A stretch of DNA of 48,626 nt from assembly GCA_001828855.1 (NCBI GenBank), contig MHZT01000002.1, positions 1-48,626 on the forward strand, in the 5' to 3' direction. How positions within the stretch are numbered: position 1 is the first letter of the stretch; every line of letters begins with the position of its first letter. The position numbers and the translations under genes were made by a program. Source of the DNA: Rhodobacterales bacterium RIFCSPHIGHO2_02_FULL_62_130 (GTDB lineage: Bacteria; Pseudomonadota; Alphaproteobacteria; Rhodobacterales; Rhodobacteraceae). Shown here piece by piece: positions 25,052 to 34,459 of the stretch. Under the pieces are notes generated by a model. The model did not search any database, had not been told where the DNA came from, and saw only the letters and a program-made list of their open reading frames with translations.

Positions 25052-26092
25052 TCAATTGGTCTTGATCCGGTCCCAGGCCTTCGTGTACAGCCGCAGGTCC
25101 TTTCCCAGGTCCTCGAAAATCTGCAGCTTGGCGCGCACTTCTGCGGGAGGATTGATCGACGGGTTGCTCCGCAGGTTTTCCGGAAGGAGGTCGAGTGCCG
25201 CCGTATTTACTGTCCCGTTGGTCAAGCGCTCGGCATTCTTGGCAGCGCTCTCCGGCCGCATCATGAACTGCATGAAGAGCTTGGCATTCTCGACGTTTGG
25301 GGCGGAGGCCAGCATGCAGATGTCTTCCTGGTACATCGTCGCACCTTCTGCAGGGATTACGTAGCCGAGGTTTTCGGGGTCCTGCAGAACATTCAGCACG
25401 GCACCTACGTAGTAGTGGCCTGCCGCGATGTCACCCGAGGTCACCAGCGGGATCACATCGTAGCGAAAGGCGCCGATGTTCGGTACCTGTTCGGCGATGA
25501 AGGCCTCAGCCTTGGCGATCTCATCAGGATTGCGCGAGTTGACTGACGACCCGGTCATGATCAGTCCGACGCCGAGCGTTTCGCGCAGGTCGTCAAGCAT
25601 CGTCACTTTCCCGGGGTTCGCATTTGCATAGGCGAAAAACTCATCCCAGCTCTTCAACTCCGGGATCAGCTTCTTGTTGTAGAAGATGCCGACCGCGCCC
25701 CAGGCATAGGGCATGCAGTAATCGCCGTTGGGGTCGGCCTGCGACCGCAGGGCGGCCGGATCGATATTCTCCCAGCCCGGCATCTGGTTGGGATTGGCCG
25801 GCTGCAAAAGGCCCAGCTGCTGCATGATGTCGTGCATGTGGACCGACGGCCAGACCAGGTCGTAGCCTGCGGCGCCTGCCTGAATGCGGGCAAGCATCTC
25901 CTCGTTGGTCGAATATGTGTCCAGCGTCACCTCGACTCCGAATTCCTTGCTGAATGCGTCGATCAGCTCCGGGTTGATATAATCGCCCCAGTTGTAGAGG
26001 TTCAGCTTGCCTTCCGCGGCTGCCCCTTGACTCATCAGCGCAAGCATCGCGGCCGAGCCGAGTGTCCGAATAGCCTTCGATGTCAGTGTCAT
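25052..26092 (-). CDS. PotD/PotF-like periplasmic substrate-binding protein
   Basis: About 346 residues. A classic signal peptide (MTLTSKAIRTLGSAAMLALM, cleaved after GAAA) is followed by KLNLYNWGDYINPELIDAFS, the hallmark start of polyamine-type binding proteins, and by YDLVWPSVHMHDIMQQLGLL, DYCMPYAWGAVGIFYN and SGDIAAGHYYVGA. It should capture the solute in the periplasm for the PotBC permease. The ATG at 26092 has GGGAGAG in front; an ATG at 26125 overlaps the potC stop and would add 11 residues. Family members bind polyamines and other cationic or amide solutes, so specificity cannot be read from sequence. Confidence 0.88.
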   Translation of the reverse strand: MTLTSKAIRTLGSAAMLALMSQGAAAEGKLNLYNWGDYINPELIDAFSKEFGVEVTLDTYSTNEEMLARIQAGAAGYDLVWPSVHMHDIMQQLGLLQPANPNQMPGWENIDPAALRSQADPNGDYCMPYAWGAVGIFYNKKLIPELKSWDEFFAYANANPGKVTMLDDLRETLGVGLIMTGSSVNSRNPDEIAKAEAFIAEQVPNIGAFRYDVIPLVTSGDIAAGHYYVGAVLNVLQDPENLGYVIPAEGATMYQEDICMLASAPNVENAKLFMQFMMRPESAAKNAERLTNGTVNTAALDLLPENLRSNPSINPPAEVRAKLQIFEDLGKDLRLYTKAWDRIKTN

Positions 26093-26121
26093 GCAGGTCT
26101 CTCCCGTGTTGGTGTTGGTTT

Positions 26122-26958
26122 TCATGGTTTGCGATTGCGCAGGATCAGGCCGATGCTGGCGACGATCAGCGAGAACAGCAGGATCAAGACGGCAAGTGCC
26201 GTGATCTGCGGCCGCAGGCCCCGCCGCATCATCGCCAAGATGAACAGTGGCAGTGTTTGCGAGCCGACGCCCGCGATGAAGTAGGTGATCACCACGTCGT
26301 CGAGCGAGATGATGAAGGCCAGAAGGAAACCGCCCACCACGCCTGGCATAATCTGCGGCAGCGTCACGCGCCGGAACGTTGTGAGCGGTCCGGCACCCAG
26401 ATCGGCCGAGGCCTGCTCCAACGTGGTGTCCATGCCCGCCAGCCGTGCCGACACGACGACGAAGACATAGCTTGATAGAAAGGTCACATGGCCAATGATG
26501 ATTGTCATCAGGCCAAGCTCGATCCCGACGCCGACGAAAAAGATCAGCAGGGCGATCCCCAGCACGATGTCCGGGACAAGCATCGGCAGCAACAGCAACG
26601 CCTGATAGAACCGCTTGCCGAAGAACTTGTGCCGCGCAAGCGCAAGCGCCGTCGCAGTGCCGATCACCGTCGCCGCACTAGCCGCCGACAGGGCGACGAC
26701 AAAGCTGGTCCGGATCACGTCGAAGATGCGCTCGGGCGATTCCGTAAAGGCGGCATCGAAGTTGCCCTCGACGCTCGCTCCCTGAAAGATCGTAGCATAC
26801 CAGTCCAGCGTGAAGCCGGTCCATTCGGCGACGTTGATCGGGTTGGCGTTGAACGAGAAGGCGACGATCAAGCCCAGCGGCAGGTAAAGGAAGACGAGGA
26901 AGAGGACCCCGTAACCCTTCAGCAAAGCCGACCACAACATCTGGCGCTTGTTCTTCAT
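26122..26958 (-). CDS. PotC-like ABC transporter permease
   Basis: A 278-residue inner-membrane permease with about six membrane segments, starting MKNKRQMLWSALLKGYGVLF. The EAA loop that contacts the ATPase reads EQASADLGAGPLTTFRRVTL. The ATG overlaps the TGA of the potB-like gene, giving tight coupling. It pairs with that permease to form the transport channel. The true start is 26958, not the long upstream extension in the same frame, which overlaps potB. Confidence 0.9.
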   Translation of the reverse strand: MKNKRQMLWSALLKGYGVLFLVFLYLPLGLIVAFSFNANPINVAEWTGFTLDWYATIFQGASVEGNFDAAFTESPERIFDVIRTSFVVALSAASAATVIGTATALALARHKFFGKRFYQALLLLPMLVPDIVLGIALLIFFVGVGIELGLMTIIIGHVTFLSSYVFVVVSARLAGMDTTLEQASADLGAGPLTTFRRVTLPQIMPGVVGGFLLAFIISLDDVVITYFIAGVGSQTLPLFILAMMRRGLRPQITALAVLILLFSLIVASIGLILRNRKP

Positions 26959-27860
26959 GCTGGTCTCCCGCCCTTTGCGCGACCGGCTTTGACGGTCTGG
27001 ATCATCAGCACCACGACGACCGATGCCATGATCAGCAGTGCCAACGCCGAGCCGAATGGCCAGTCCCGCGACTGAAGGAAGGAGCGCTCGATGAGGTTGC
27101 CGGTCATCTGGACCTTTGCCCCACCCAGAAGAGAGGGCACGATGAAGTTTCCAAGGGCAGGGATGAATACGATGATCGAACCCGCGACCATCCCGGGTGC
27201 AGTCAGCGGCAGAATGACACGCAGAAAGGTCTGGATTGGGCTTGCCCCGAGGTCCTGCGACGCCCGCACCAGCGAGAAGTCGAGCTTTTCCACGTTCGCG
27301 TAGATCGGAAGGAACATGAACGGCGTGAAGATGTAGACCATGCCCAGAACCACTGCCGTGCCCGAGAACAGCAGATCGAGCGGTTGGGAAATGATTCCTG
27401 CAGCTTCCAGCGCCGTGTTCACAAAGCCGGTCGGTCGTAGAAGCAGCAGCCACGCATAAATCCGAATGAGCAGGCTGGCGAAGAAGGGCAAGGTGATCAG
27501 GAAAAGGACGAACCCCTTCCAGCGTTCGCTTCTGCGGCTAACCCAGAACGCCGCCGGGTAGCAGATCAGCAGCGAGAACACGACCGTCATCAAGGCATAT
27601 TTCAGCGACGTGGCGAATATCTTCAGGTAGATCGGGTCGAATTCCTCATAATCGTTTAGCGGCCATCCCAGAATGCGACCGTAATTATAGGGATACCAGG
27701 TCCACTCCACGCCCCCGTAAAGTCCCGGCTCCAGAAAGCTGTAGACAACGACGATTCCCAGCGGGATCAAAAAGAATATCCCCAGAATGATCGAGATGGG
27801 CGCGAGCAGTAGGAGAAGCGCGTTCCGCTTCCGCGCCGCCATGAAACGATCGCCCGCCAT
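26955..27860 (-). CDS. PotB-like ABC transporter permease
   Basis: A 301-residue inner-membrane permease with about six membrane segments (first: NALLLLLAPISIILGIFFLI). The EAA loop reads VRASQDLGASPIQTFLRVIL. It starts one base after the potA-like stop codon and overlaps potC by 4 bp. It has the long first periplasmic loop (YGGVEWTWYPYNYGRILGWP) typical of PotB. Together with PotC it forms the channel for the imported amine or amide. Confidence 0.9.
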   Translation of the reverse strand: MAGDRFMAARKRNALLLLLAPISIILGIFFLIPLGIVVVYSFLEPGLYGGVEWTWYPYNYGRILGWPLNDYEEFDPIYLKIFATSLKYALMTVVFSLLICYPAAFWVSRRSERWKGFVLFLITLPFFASLLIRIYAWLLLLRPTGFVNTALEAAGIISQPLDLLFSGTAVVLGMVYIFTPFMFLPIYANVEKLDFSLVRASQDLGASPIQTFLRVILPLTAPGMVAGSIIVFIPALGNFIVPSLLGGAKVQMTGNLIERSFLQSRDWPFGSALALLIMASVVVVLMIQTVKAGRAKGGRPA

Positions 27861-27861
27861 G

Positions 27862-28968
27862 TCAAGCGCTCCGCATCGGAATCAGGTGGCCGGACGCCGC
27901 CGAGTAGCCGATGCGGACCTCGGCACCCGGAGCGATGTCGCTGGACCCGCGCCGGGTATGCGGATGCGAAACAAGCGCTGTACGTCCGTGCCCGATGTCG
28001 GCGTGGACCTGCATTGTCGAGCCCACGAAGACTGTCTCCCTGACCCGGCCTTCGATTGCCGGAACGTCGGCATCGCCCGTTTCGTCCCGGGCCAGGATCG
28101 TCAGATGTTCGGGCCGCAGAACAAGCCTTACCTGGTCACCGACCCGAAACGCCGTGCTGGTTGCCGCCAGCCGCCGCCCGTTCCCAGTCTCCAGGATCAC
28201 CCGGTCGCCGCTTATGGACGCGACGGTGCCCGCGAACATGTTCGACGTCCCGACAAAATTCGCAACGAATTCGTTTGCAGGCTTGTCGTAAACCTCGGTC
28301 GGGGTATCCAGTTGCTGAAGCCGTCCCTGCGCAAGCACCGCAATTCGGTCGGACATCGCAAGCGCTTCTTCCTGATCGTGCGTTACGAAGACGAATGTGA
28401 TCCCCACGGCATGCTGCAGGTTCTTTAGCTCGATCTGCATGGTCTCGCGCATCTTTCGGTCCAGCGCCGACAGAGGCTCGTCTAGGAGAAGGACCTTCGG
28501 CTTCAAGACCAGCGACCGGGCAAGTGCGACGCGTTGTTGCTGGCCACCCGACAGTTGCGTCGGACGTCGTCCTCCAAACCCCGAGAGCCCCACCAAGTCC
28601 AGCGCCTCGCCCGCGCGGCGGTCACGCTCGACCTTAGATACACCAGCCACTTCCATCCCATAGGCCACGTTCTGTTCGACCGTCATGTGCGGGAACAGTG
28701 CATAATTCTGAAAGACCGTGTTGAACGGCCGCTTGTGCGGTGGCACGCTCCGCAGACTTTTGCTGTCCAGGATTAGATCACCACCGTCCAAATCCTCGAA
28801 ACCAGCAATGCACTTCAACAAGGTGGTCTTGCCGCAACCGGACGGACCTAGCAGCGTGAGAAATTCATTGTTCCTTATGTTGATAGTAACATCGTCAAGT
28901 GCCTGAACCGATGAGCCTTCGGGTGTCTGGTACACTTTGCGGGCAGAAAGGATCTGCAGGAACCCCAT
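27862..28968 (-). CDS. PotA-like ABC transporter ATPase
   Basis: A 368-residue ATPase. Walker A is GPSGCGKTT (41-49), the signature LSGGQQQR, Walker B VLLLDEPLSALD, and the H-loop VTHDQEEAL. The last 120 residues form a TOBE regulatory domain (VRLVLRPEHL). It is the first gene of the potA-B-C-D-dmfA1-dmfA2 unit, reading away from the palindrome at 28998. GGGGAGCG precedes the ATG at 28968 (MGFLQILSARKV); longer in-frame starts run into the divergent peptidase gene and are rejected. Confidence 0.92.
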   Translation of the reverse strand: MGFLQILSARKVYQTPEGSSVQALDDVTINIRNNEFLTLLGPSGCGKTTLLKCIAGFEDLDGGDLILDSKSLRSVPPHKRPFNTVFQNYALFPHMTVEQNVAYGMEVAGVSKVERDRRAGEALDLVGLSGFGGRRPTQLSGGQQQRVALARSLVLKPKVLLLDEPLSALDRKMRETMQIELKNLQHAVGITFVFVTHDQEEALAMSDRIAVLAQGRLQQLDTPTEVYDKPANEFVANFVGTSNMFAGTVASISGDRVILETGNGRRLAATSTAFRVGDQVRLVLRPEHLTILARDETGDADVPAIEGRVRETVFVGSTMQVHADIGHGRTALVSHPHTRRGSSDIAPGAEVRIGYSAASGHLIPMRSA

Positions 28969-28997
28969 ATGGTCAACGCTCCCCGATGAGTCGTTCT

Positions 28998-29022
28998 TGT
29001 TTTTTGCTATAATCAAAATACA
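28998..29022. promoter_or_regulatory. Operator A, GntR-type palindrome
   Basis: A 25-bp palindrome TGTTTTTTGC-N6-CAAAATACA between the divergent potA-like and S58 peptidase genes. Its centre on the plus strand is TATAAT, so it overlaps a likely -10 box. The two arms are identical to those of operator B at 34460. Confidence 0.7.
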
Positions 29023-29085
29023 TAAGATCCGGAGTCTGGCAAGAAGTTTAGCGAACTCACGCCAAGCAAGTGAAGGAATGCCGAA

Positions 29086-30168
29086 ATGATGCGCAAACGT
29101 GCTCGCGAACTGGGCTGGAAGTTGACAGGAAGGACGGGGCCATCGAACGCAATAACCGATGTTGCAGGAGTTCTGGTGGGCATGACGACGCTCCTTCAGC
29201 CCGAAGGAAAAGTGCGAACCGGCGTTACCGCGATCTTGCCGTTCGGCCACAATCCCGTGCCACAGATTGCCCACGCCGGTCTGCATGTTCTGAACGGAAA
29301 CGGCGAAATGACCGGGGCGCACTGGATCAGGGACGCCGGACATTTCCTGGGCCCGATCTGCATCACCAACACTCATGCCGTCGGAACGGCGCACCACGCC
29401 GCGACTAGGTGGATCGTTTCGCACTACGGCGAGGCATTCCGTGACAATCACCTCTGGGCCATGCCGGTCATCGCCGAAACATACGACGGCGTTTTGAATG
29501 ATATCAACGGCTTCCACGTTTCGGCCGACCACGTTCTTTCGGCAATCACCGGCGCACGCGGAGGCCCTGTGACGGAAGGCAACTCTGGCGGCGGGACCGG
29601 AATGATCTGCTACGAGTTCAAGGGTGGCACCGGCACATCGTCGCGCCTAGTTCGGATCGGCGACCGTGAGCTCACCTTCGGGGTCCTTGTCCAGGCCAAC
29701 CACGGCAGACGGGAATGGCTTACAATCCTTGGCGAACCCGTGGGCACAATTCTGACCGAGGATGCGTTTCTGGGTCAGGAACGCGGATCGATCATCGTCA
29801 TCGTCGCCACCGATGCGCCCCTGCGGCCAGACCAGCTTTCCAGACTTGCACGCCGCGCCGCAATCGGGATCAGCCGGTCCGGAACGCCGGGAGGCAACAG
29901 CTCAGGCGACATCTTCCTCGCCTTTAGCACGGCGAACGGACGGCCGTTGCCGCAGTTCGATACCACCGTTCAGACATTCCGGCACCTGAATGACGAACAA
30001 ATGGACCCGGCATACGAAGCCGTAGTGCAGGCCACTGACGAGGCGATCCTGAACGCGATGCTGGCGGCAGAGCCGCTGACCTCGATAAAGCCTGCCGGGC
30101 TCGTCTGCCGCGCGCTCGACGGTCCTGCCGTTACCGAAGTCCTGCGCCGGGCTGGAAAAGCTGACTGA
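29086..30168 (+). CDS. P1/S58 family aminopeptidase (DmpA/BapA-like)
   Basis: A 360-residue hydrolase of the N-terminal-nucleophile class. The family's self-cleavage and catalytic region is visible as GGNSSGDIFLAFST, with Ser273 before GD as probable nucleophile; the N-terminal GPSNAITDVAGVLVGM and the EGNSGGGTGM segments are also typical. Known members are L-aminopeptidase/D-amidase or beta-peptidyl aminopeptidases that open unusual amide bonds. It has no signal peptide. It is divergent from potA and shares operator A, so it probably hydrolyses an amide bond in the imported solute or an intermediate. GAAGGA lies 7 bases before the ATG. Confidence 0.88.
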   Translation: MMRKRARELGWKLTGRTGPSNAITDVAGVLVGMTTLLQPEGKVRTGVTAILPFGHNPVPQIAHAGLHVLNGNGEMTGAHWIRDAGHFLGPICITNTHAVGTAHHAATRWIVSHYGEAFRDNHLWAMPVIAETYDGVLNDINGFHVSADHVLSAITGARGGPVTEGNSGGGTGMICYEFKGGTGTSSRLVRIGDRELTFGVLVQANHGRREWLTILGEPVGTILTEDAFLGQERGSIIVIVATDAPLRPDQLSRLARRAAIGISRSGTPGGNSSGDIFLAFSTANGRPLPQFDTTVQTFRHLNDEQMDPAYEAVVQATDEAILNAMLAAEPLTSIKPAGLVCRALDGPAVTEVLRRAGKAD

Positions 30169-30192
30169 TCCGGGCTGGCCCGACGCGCCTCT

Positions 30193-31587
30193 TCAATCCG
30201 GCTGTGTCCTGAAATGGTAGGACTTCAGTCGCGTCAGGTGAGCGTAGGCATGCGTTGACAGCGAACACCCACGCCCGGTGTCCTTGACGCCAGTCCAGGC
30301 AAGGCCCGGATCAAGGTAGTCGCAACGATTGGCAAAGCATGTCCCAGTTTCCATCCGACGCGAGATTGTCTCGGCAACCGCAAGGTCCCTCGTCCAGATG
30401 GAGGTGGTCAGGCCATACCGGCTTTCGTTCATCAGCCGCACCGCCTCGTCGTCGCTGTCCACCGCCATGATACCGACTACAGGGCCAAAACTCTCTTCCG
30501 TCATCACCCGCATCCCGTGCGTCACGTCGACCAGAACTTGCGGCGCGAGATAGGGCGTACCCTCTTTGCTCGCCGGAAAGTCGGCTGGCGCGATTAGTGC
30601 CCGCGCACCTTGTGCTACGGCGTCGGTGATCTGGCCCCGCACGAAGTCCGCTGCCTTCGTGCTGACAACCGGGCCCAGCGTCACATTCGGGTCGGTCGGA
30701 TTGCCCAGCCGATAGGCCCTGACAATAGCGACCACTTTGGCGACGAAATCCTCATAGACAGCCTTGTGCACGTAGACGCGTTCGATCCCGCAGCATGACT
30801 GACCGGAATTGAAGAACGCCCCATCCACGATCTGCTCTGCCGCGAAGGCGACATTCGCATCGGCGCGGACATAGGCCGGATCTTTTCCGCCAAGTTCCAG
30901 ATCAATGCCGCTGAAACTTCCCGCGTTTGCCTTCTGCAAGTCACGCCCGACCTCAACCGAGCCGGTGAAGACGGCATGATCGTGATGCGCCTCCCCGATC
31001 AGCCGGGTGGTGTCGCCGTTGGTCGTCATCAGCAACTGGAAGACCCCCTCCGGCATCCCGGCTGCGGCAAAGGCCGCTGCAAACCGCTCTCCGCAAAGCA
31101 GCGTCTGTGCCGAATGCTTCAAGATCACTGCGTTCCCCGCAGCAAGGGCCGGGAAGATCGCATTCGTCGCGGTCAGCAGCGGAAAGTTCCAGGGCGCGAT
31201 CACCAGGACGGTTCCTAGCGCCTCACGACGGATCGTCCTAAGCGCCAGGCCGTTCAGTGGAAGTTCATCCTGGGCCAGCGCCTGTCGCGCGATGCCAAGC
31301 ATATAGCGCGCGCGCTCCTCCAGCCCCCTAATTTCCCCCACCGCCTGCGAGACCGGGCGACCCATCTGCCAGGAGATCTCAAGCGCGATCGCGTCCTGGT
31401 GCGCGACGAAATAGTCCACTGCCCTGCCGAGCATCGCGGTCCTTTCCGCAAGCGGTATCGTTTCCCAGCCAGCCTGCGCGGCTTTGGCCCGGGCAAAACT
31501 CTCCCGTCCTTGTTCGAGGGACATCGCGGTCCGCTCTACATGGACGCTACCGTCGACAGGGGACACGCATTGGATGATGGCATTCAT
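30193..31587 (-). CDS. NAD(P)-dependent aldehyde dehydrogenase
   Basis: A 464-residue ALDH-superfamily enzyme. Catalytic Cys265 is in FFNSGQSCC, the general base Glu231 in LELGGKDP, and the oxyanion Asn in APWNFP. It would oxidise an amino- or amido-aldehyde from the aminotransferase to the acid, as PuuC does in the putrescine pathway; overall it resembles succinate-semialdehyde-type enzymes. The ATG at 31587 (MNAIIQCVSP) has GGAG in front. It is the last gene of the aminotransferase-GS-ALDH unit, convergent with the S58 gene with a 24-bp gap. Confidence 0.9.
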   Translation of the reverse strand: MNAIIQCVSPVDGSVHVERTAMSLEQGRESFARAKAAQAGWETIPLAERTAMLGRAVDYFVAHQDAIALEISWQMGRPVSQAVGEIRGLEERARYMLGIARQALAQDELPLNGLALRTIRREALGTVLVIAPWNFPLLTATNAIFPALAAGNAVILKHSAQTLLCGERFAAAFAAAGMPEGVFQLLMTTNGDTTRLIGEAHHDHAVFTGSVEVGRDLQKANAGSFSGIDLELGGKDPAYVRADANVAFAAEQIVDGAFFNSGQSCCGIERVYVHKAVYEDFVAKVVAIVRAYRLGNPTDPNVTLGPVVSTKAADFVRGQITDAVAQGARALIAPADFPASKEGTPYLAPQVLVDVTHGMRVMTEESFGPVVGIMAVDSDDEAVRLMNESRYGLTTSIWTRDLAVAETISRRMETGTCFANRCDYLDPGLAWTGVKDTGRGCSLSTHAYAHLTRLKSYHFRTQPD

Positions 31588-31622
31588 TCGTCGCTCCAGT
31601 TTGCTTAGTCCTGCCACTTCGG

Positions 31623-32996
31623 TCAGAGGATCTCGAAATAGCGCTTCAGCTCCCAATCCGTGACCGCACGGGCGTATTGGCGTGCCTCGAACAGGCGGGA
31701 GTCCGAGAAGTGGCGCACGAAGGCCGGGCCGAATAGATCGATGGCCGCCTCGGACTGCTGAAGCAGTACAGCCGACGTCTCCAAGTTTCCAGGCAGGCGC
31801 CGAGATTCGGGGATGTCCTGGGCGTAGGCGTTTCCGACGGACCTTGCTCCTGGATCGATGCCTCGCTCGATCCCCAGAAGCCCCGATCCGATCGCGGCGG
31901 CCATTGACAAGTAGGGGTTCACGTCAGATCCCGGAACACGGTACTCTAGCCTCTGCGACTTAGGCGAGCCGGGGATGACCCTGATCCCGACGGTCCGGTT
32001 GTCGATGCCCCAGGTCGCTGCCGTCGGCGCCCAGTAGCCGGGCGTCAGGCGCGAATAGCTGTTGATGTTCGGCGCAACCATCGCGGCGAACTCACGTAAG
32101 TAGGCAAGCTGCCCGCCGAGGAAAAGCCGCATCGTCTCGCTCATCCCGTCGGGCGCCGCGGGGTCGTGGAACAGAGGCAGGCCTGCTGTCGACCAAAGCG
32201 ACATATGTGTGTGGCCGCTCTGACCCGAAAGGGTCTCGTTCCATTTCGCCATGAAGGTCGCCATCAAGCCCCGCTTCTGGGCCAGTACCTTCATGAACGC
32301 CTTGAAGATCGAGGCTTTGTCGGCCATCGCCATCGCCTCGTCCACAGCGATGGCGGTTTCCACCACGCCCGGGCCGGTTTCGGCGTGCAGACCTTCCAGC
32401 GAAATGCCGATGGATCCGAAAGTGTCCAGGATTTCCTGATAGAGCCCCTCCTGCACCATCGACCGAAGAAGGGAATAACTGAAACTTCCCGGAGACAGCG
32501 TCTGGAGATCCCGGAAATCCTTCGCCTTCAGCGTGTCTGGGGTCTCTTGGAACATAAAGAACTCGAACTCCATCGCCGCACGGACCGAAAAGCCCATGCT
32601 TTCTGCCCGCGCCAGCACGCGGCGCAGAACGCCCCTCGGGCAGATGGCTTCGGCCGTGCCGGCGAACTCGCTCGCGAAGAACAGCGTCTCGTTTTCGAAC
32701 GGCAGGACCATCGCGCTTTTGGGCAGAATCCGCAGGGTCACGTCTGGATATCCACTGTGCCAACCGGTAAAGACCGAATTGTCATAAAGGGTGTCGCTGA
32801 CGTCCCAGCCCAGCAGGGCGTTGCAGAACCCGAAACCGTCATCGAGCGCCGACAGGAACTTGTCGCGGGCGATGTACTTGCCGCGCAGCACACCGTCCAC
32901 GTCGAAGACCCCCACCTTCACATGGGCCGGATTACGTTCCCTCACCAGCGCGCGGGCTTCCTCGATGGTCGAGACGTTCAGCTTCTCTCCCGGCAT
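31623..32996 (-). CDS. Type III glutamine synthetase, gamma-glutamyl-polyamine synthetase-like
   Basis: A 457-residue glutamine-synthetase fold enzyme of the PuuA/GlnA3 group. Segments include VGVFDVDGVLRGKYI near residue 30, the metal ligands in AAMEFEFFMF, HAETGPGVVE, the SGHTHMSLW loop, and NRTVGIRVIP with LEYRVPGSDVNPYL. The N-terminus is shorter than in ammonia-assimilating GlnA, and there is no adenylylation loop Tyr motif. Members join glutamate to an amine with ATP, protecting the amine before oxidation. Flanking ALDH and aminotransferase genes fit a gamma-glutamylation route for an amine released by the amidases. GGAG precedes the ATG. Confidence 0.85.
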   Translation of the reverse strand: MPGEKLNVSTIEEARALVRERNPAHVKVGVFDVDGVLRGKYIARDKFLSALDDGFGFCNALLGWDVSDTLYDNSVFTGWHSGYPDVTLRILPKSAMVLPFENETLFFASEFAGTAEAICPRGVLRRVLARAESMGFSVRAAMEFEFFMFQETPDTLKAKDFRDLQTLSPGSFSYSLLRSMVQEGLYQEILDTFGSIGISLEGLHAETGPGVVETAIAVDEAMAMADKASIFKAFMKVLAQKRGLMATFMAKWNETLSGQSGHTHMSLWSTAGLPLFHDPAAPDGMSETMRLFLGGQLAYLREFAAMVAPNINSYSRLTPGYWAPTAATWGIDNRTVGIRVIPGSPKSQRLEYRVPGSDVNPYLSMAAAIGSGLLGIERGIDPGARSVGNAYAQDIPESRRLPGNLETSAVLLQQSEAAIDLFGPAFVRHFSDSRLFEARQYARAVTDWELKRYFEIL

Positions 32997-33030
32997 TCGG
33001 GCACTCCATCAGACATAAATCGGAGGCGTT

Positions 33031-33050
33031 CCCCGGCTGTCACGCCGGGG
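33031..33050 (-). other. Hairpin between aminotransferase and GS-like genes
   Basis: A perfect 7-bp stem CCCCGGC/GCCGGGG with a six-base loop in the 78-bp gap. No T-run; probable mRNA stability or partial termination element. Confidence 0.4.
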
Positions 33051-33074
33051 CTCGGGCAGTCCGCGGCAGCTTGG

Positions 33075-34445
33075 TCAGAGACCGACTTCGGCGAACACTT
33101 CGGTCATGGTGTCGGCAAGAATGGCGAACATCCGGTCCATTTCCACCTCGGTCATCACGAAGGGGGGGCCAAGGACGATGGCCTGGCCAAGTGGACGGCA
33201 AATCAAGCCTTTCTCCAGCGCCTTGTTCGCGATCCGCTCTGAAATCTGGTACGACCCGTCCAGCGCAACCTTCGTCGCCTTGTCGGCCACCAGCTCCACC
33301 GCGCCCATGAAGCCAACGCCCCGAGCTTCGCCGGCATACTTGTGCTCGCCCAGCTGGCGAAGTCCCGACATGAAACGCCCACTCAGCCGGTTCACGTTCT
33401 CCAAGAGCCCCTCGGTTTCAAGCACCTCCAGCGCCTTCAGCGCGACCGCACTGCCCAGCGGGTTACCCCCTGCAGTAAAACCGTGCGGGAATTCCTCGGC
33501 CTTCTCGGACACAGCAGTCAGTGCAGCGCAGAGATCGGGGCCGAGAAGCACCGCGCCCATCGGGAAGTAGCCTGCCGTAATGCATTTCGAGGCGACGATG
33601 GCGTCGGGTTGGACATTGTACTTGTCGCTGCCCCACATCGCTCCGGTCCTGCCGAAGCCGGTGATTACCTCGTCCGCAATCAGCGGGATGCCATACTTGC
33701 GCAGGATCGGACGAATGGCCTCGAAGTAGCCTTCTGAGGGCGGTATCACCCCACCGGCACCCTGGACCGGCTCGGCGAACATGCCAGCGATGGTGTCGGG
33801 GCCCTCCTTGATGATCAACTCTTCCAGATTGCGCGCCAGCCGTTGCGAGAACTCTATCTCCGTCTCGCCGGCGCGTCCAAACCGCCAGAAGTGCGGGCAG
33901 TCTGCGTGCAGGAAGCCCGGAAGCGGCAGGCCGAACTCCGCGTTGTAGGCCTTGCCAGTCATGGAGGCGGTCGCGACAGTCACGCCGTGGTAAGCGTTCA
34001 CGCGCGAGATGATCTTGCGACGTTGCGGCTGGCCGTTGCGGCGATGCAGCATCCACAGCATCTTGACGACGGTGTCGTTCGCTTCCGAGCCGGAGTTGGT
34101 GTAGTAGACCTTGCCGCTTGGGAATGGCGAAATCTCGATCAGCTTTTCCGACAGAGCGACGGTCGTGTCCGCGATACGACCGAAGAAAGCATGGTAGCCG
34201 GGAAACCTTCGCGCCTGATCGCAAAGGGCTTCGATTATCCCCCGGTGGTTGAAGCCCGCGACGTTGTTCCACAGGCCCGAGTTGGCATCCATGTAGCTCT
34301 TTCCGTGAACATCGAAGACATGAATTCCCTCGCCATGCGTTAGCACCACCGGGCCATTGCGATTCAGAGTATCAAGGTCGGTGAACCCGTGGAACACGTT
34401 GTGCATGTCGCGCTGTTCCCAGGAATTGCTAGTCTGATCCTTCAT
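33075..34445 (-). CDS. Class III PLP-dependent aminotransferase (SpuC-like)
   Basis: A 456-residue aminotransferase. PLP-lysine Lys287 lies in DAIVASKCITAGYFPMGA, Asp258 in ADEVITGFGRTG, and the phosphate loop in NSGSEANDTV. The WNNVAGF and YHAFFGR segments and the MKDQTSNSWEQRD N-terminus fit the omega-amino acid and polyamine:pyruvate group. It would turn a primary amine into an aldehyde for the ALDH. It is the first gene of its unit and has GGAG before the ATG at 34445. Operator B lies 15 bp upstream. Whether the donor is free or gamma-glutamylated amine is open. Confidence 0.88.
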   Translation of the reverse strand: MKDQTSNSWEQRDMHNVFHGFTDLDTLNRNGPVVLTHGEGIHVFDVHGKSYMDANSGLWNNVAGFNHRGIIEALCDQARRFPGYHAFFGRIADTTVALSEKLIEISPFPSGKVYYTNSGSEANDTVVKMLWMLHRRNGQPQRRKIISRVNAYHGVTVATASMTGKAYNAEFGLPLPGFLHADCPHFWRFGRAGETEIEFSQRLARNLEELIIKEGPDTIAGMFAEPVQGAGGVIPPSEGYFEAIRPILRKYGIPLIADEVITGFGRTGAMWGSDKYNVQPDAIVASKCITAGYFPMGAVLLGPDLCAALTAVSEKAEEFPHGFTAGGNPLGSAVALKALEVLETEGLLENVNRLSGRFMSGLRQLGEHKYAGEARGVGFMGAVELVADKATKVALDGSYQISERIANKALEKGLICRPLGQAIVLGPPFVMTEVEMDRMFAILADTMTEVFAEVGL

Positions 34446-34459
34446 CTTGGGCTCCGGTA

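Noticed and set aside
27862-29532. Upstream extension of the potA-like frame to 29532
   Set aside because: It would overlap the divergent S58 gene and both start regions; the ATG at 28968 has a ribosome site and a family-like N-terminus.
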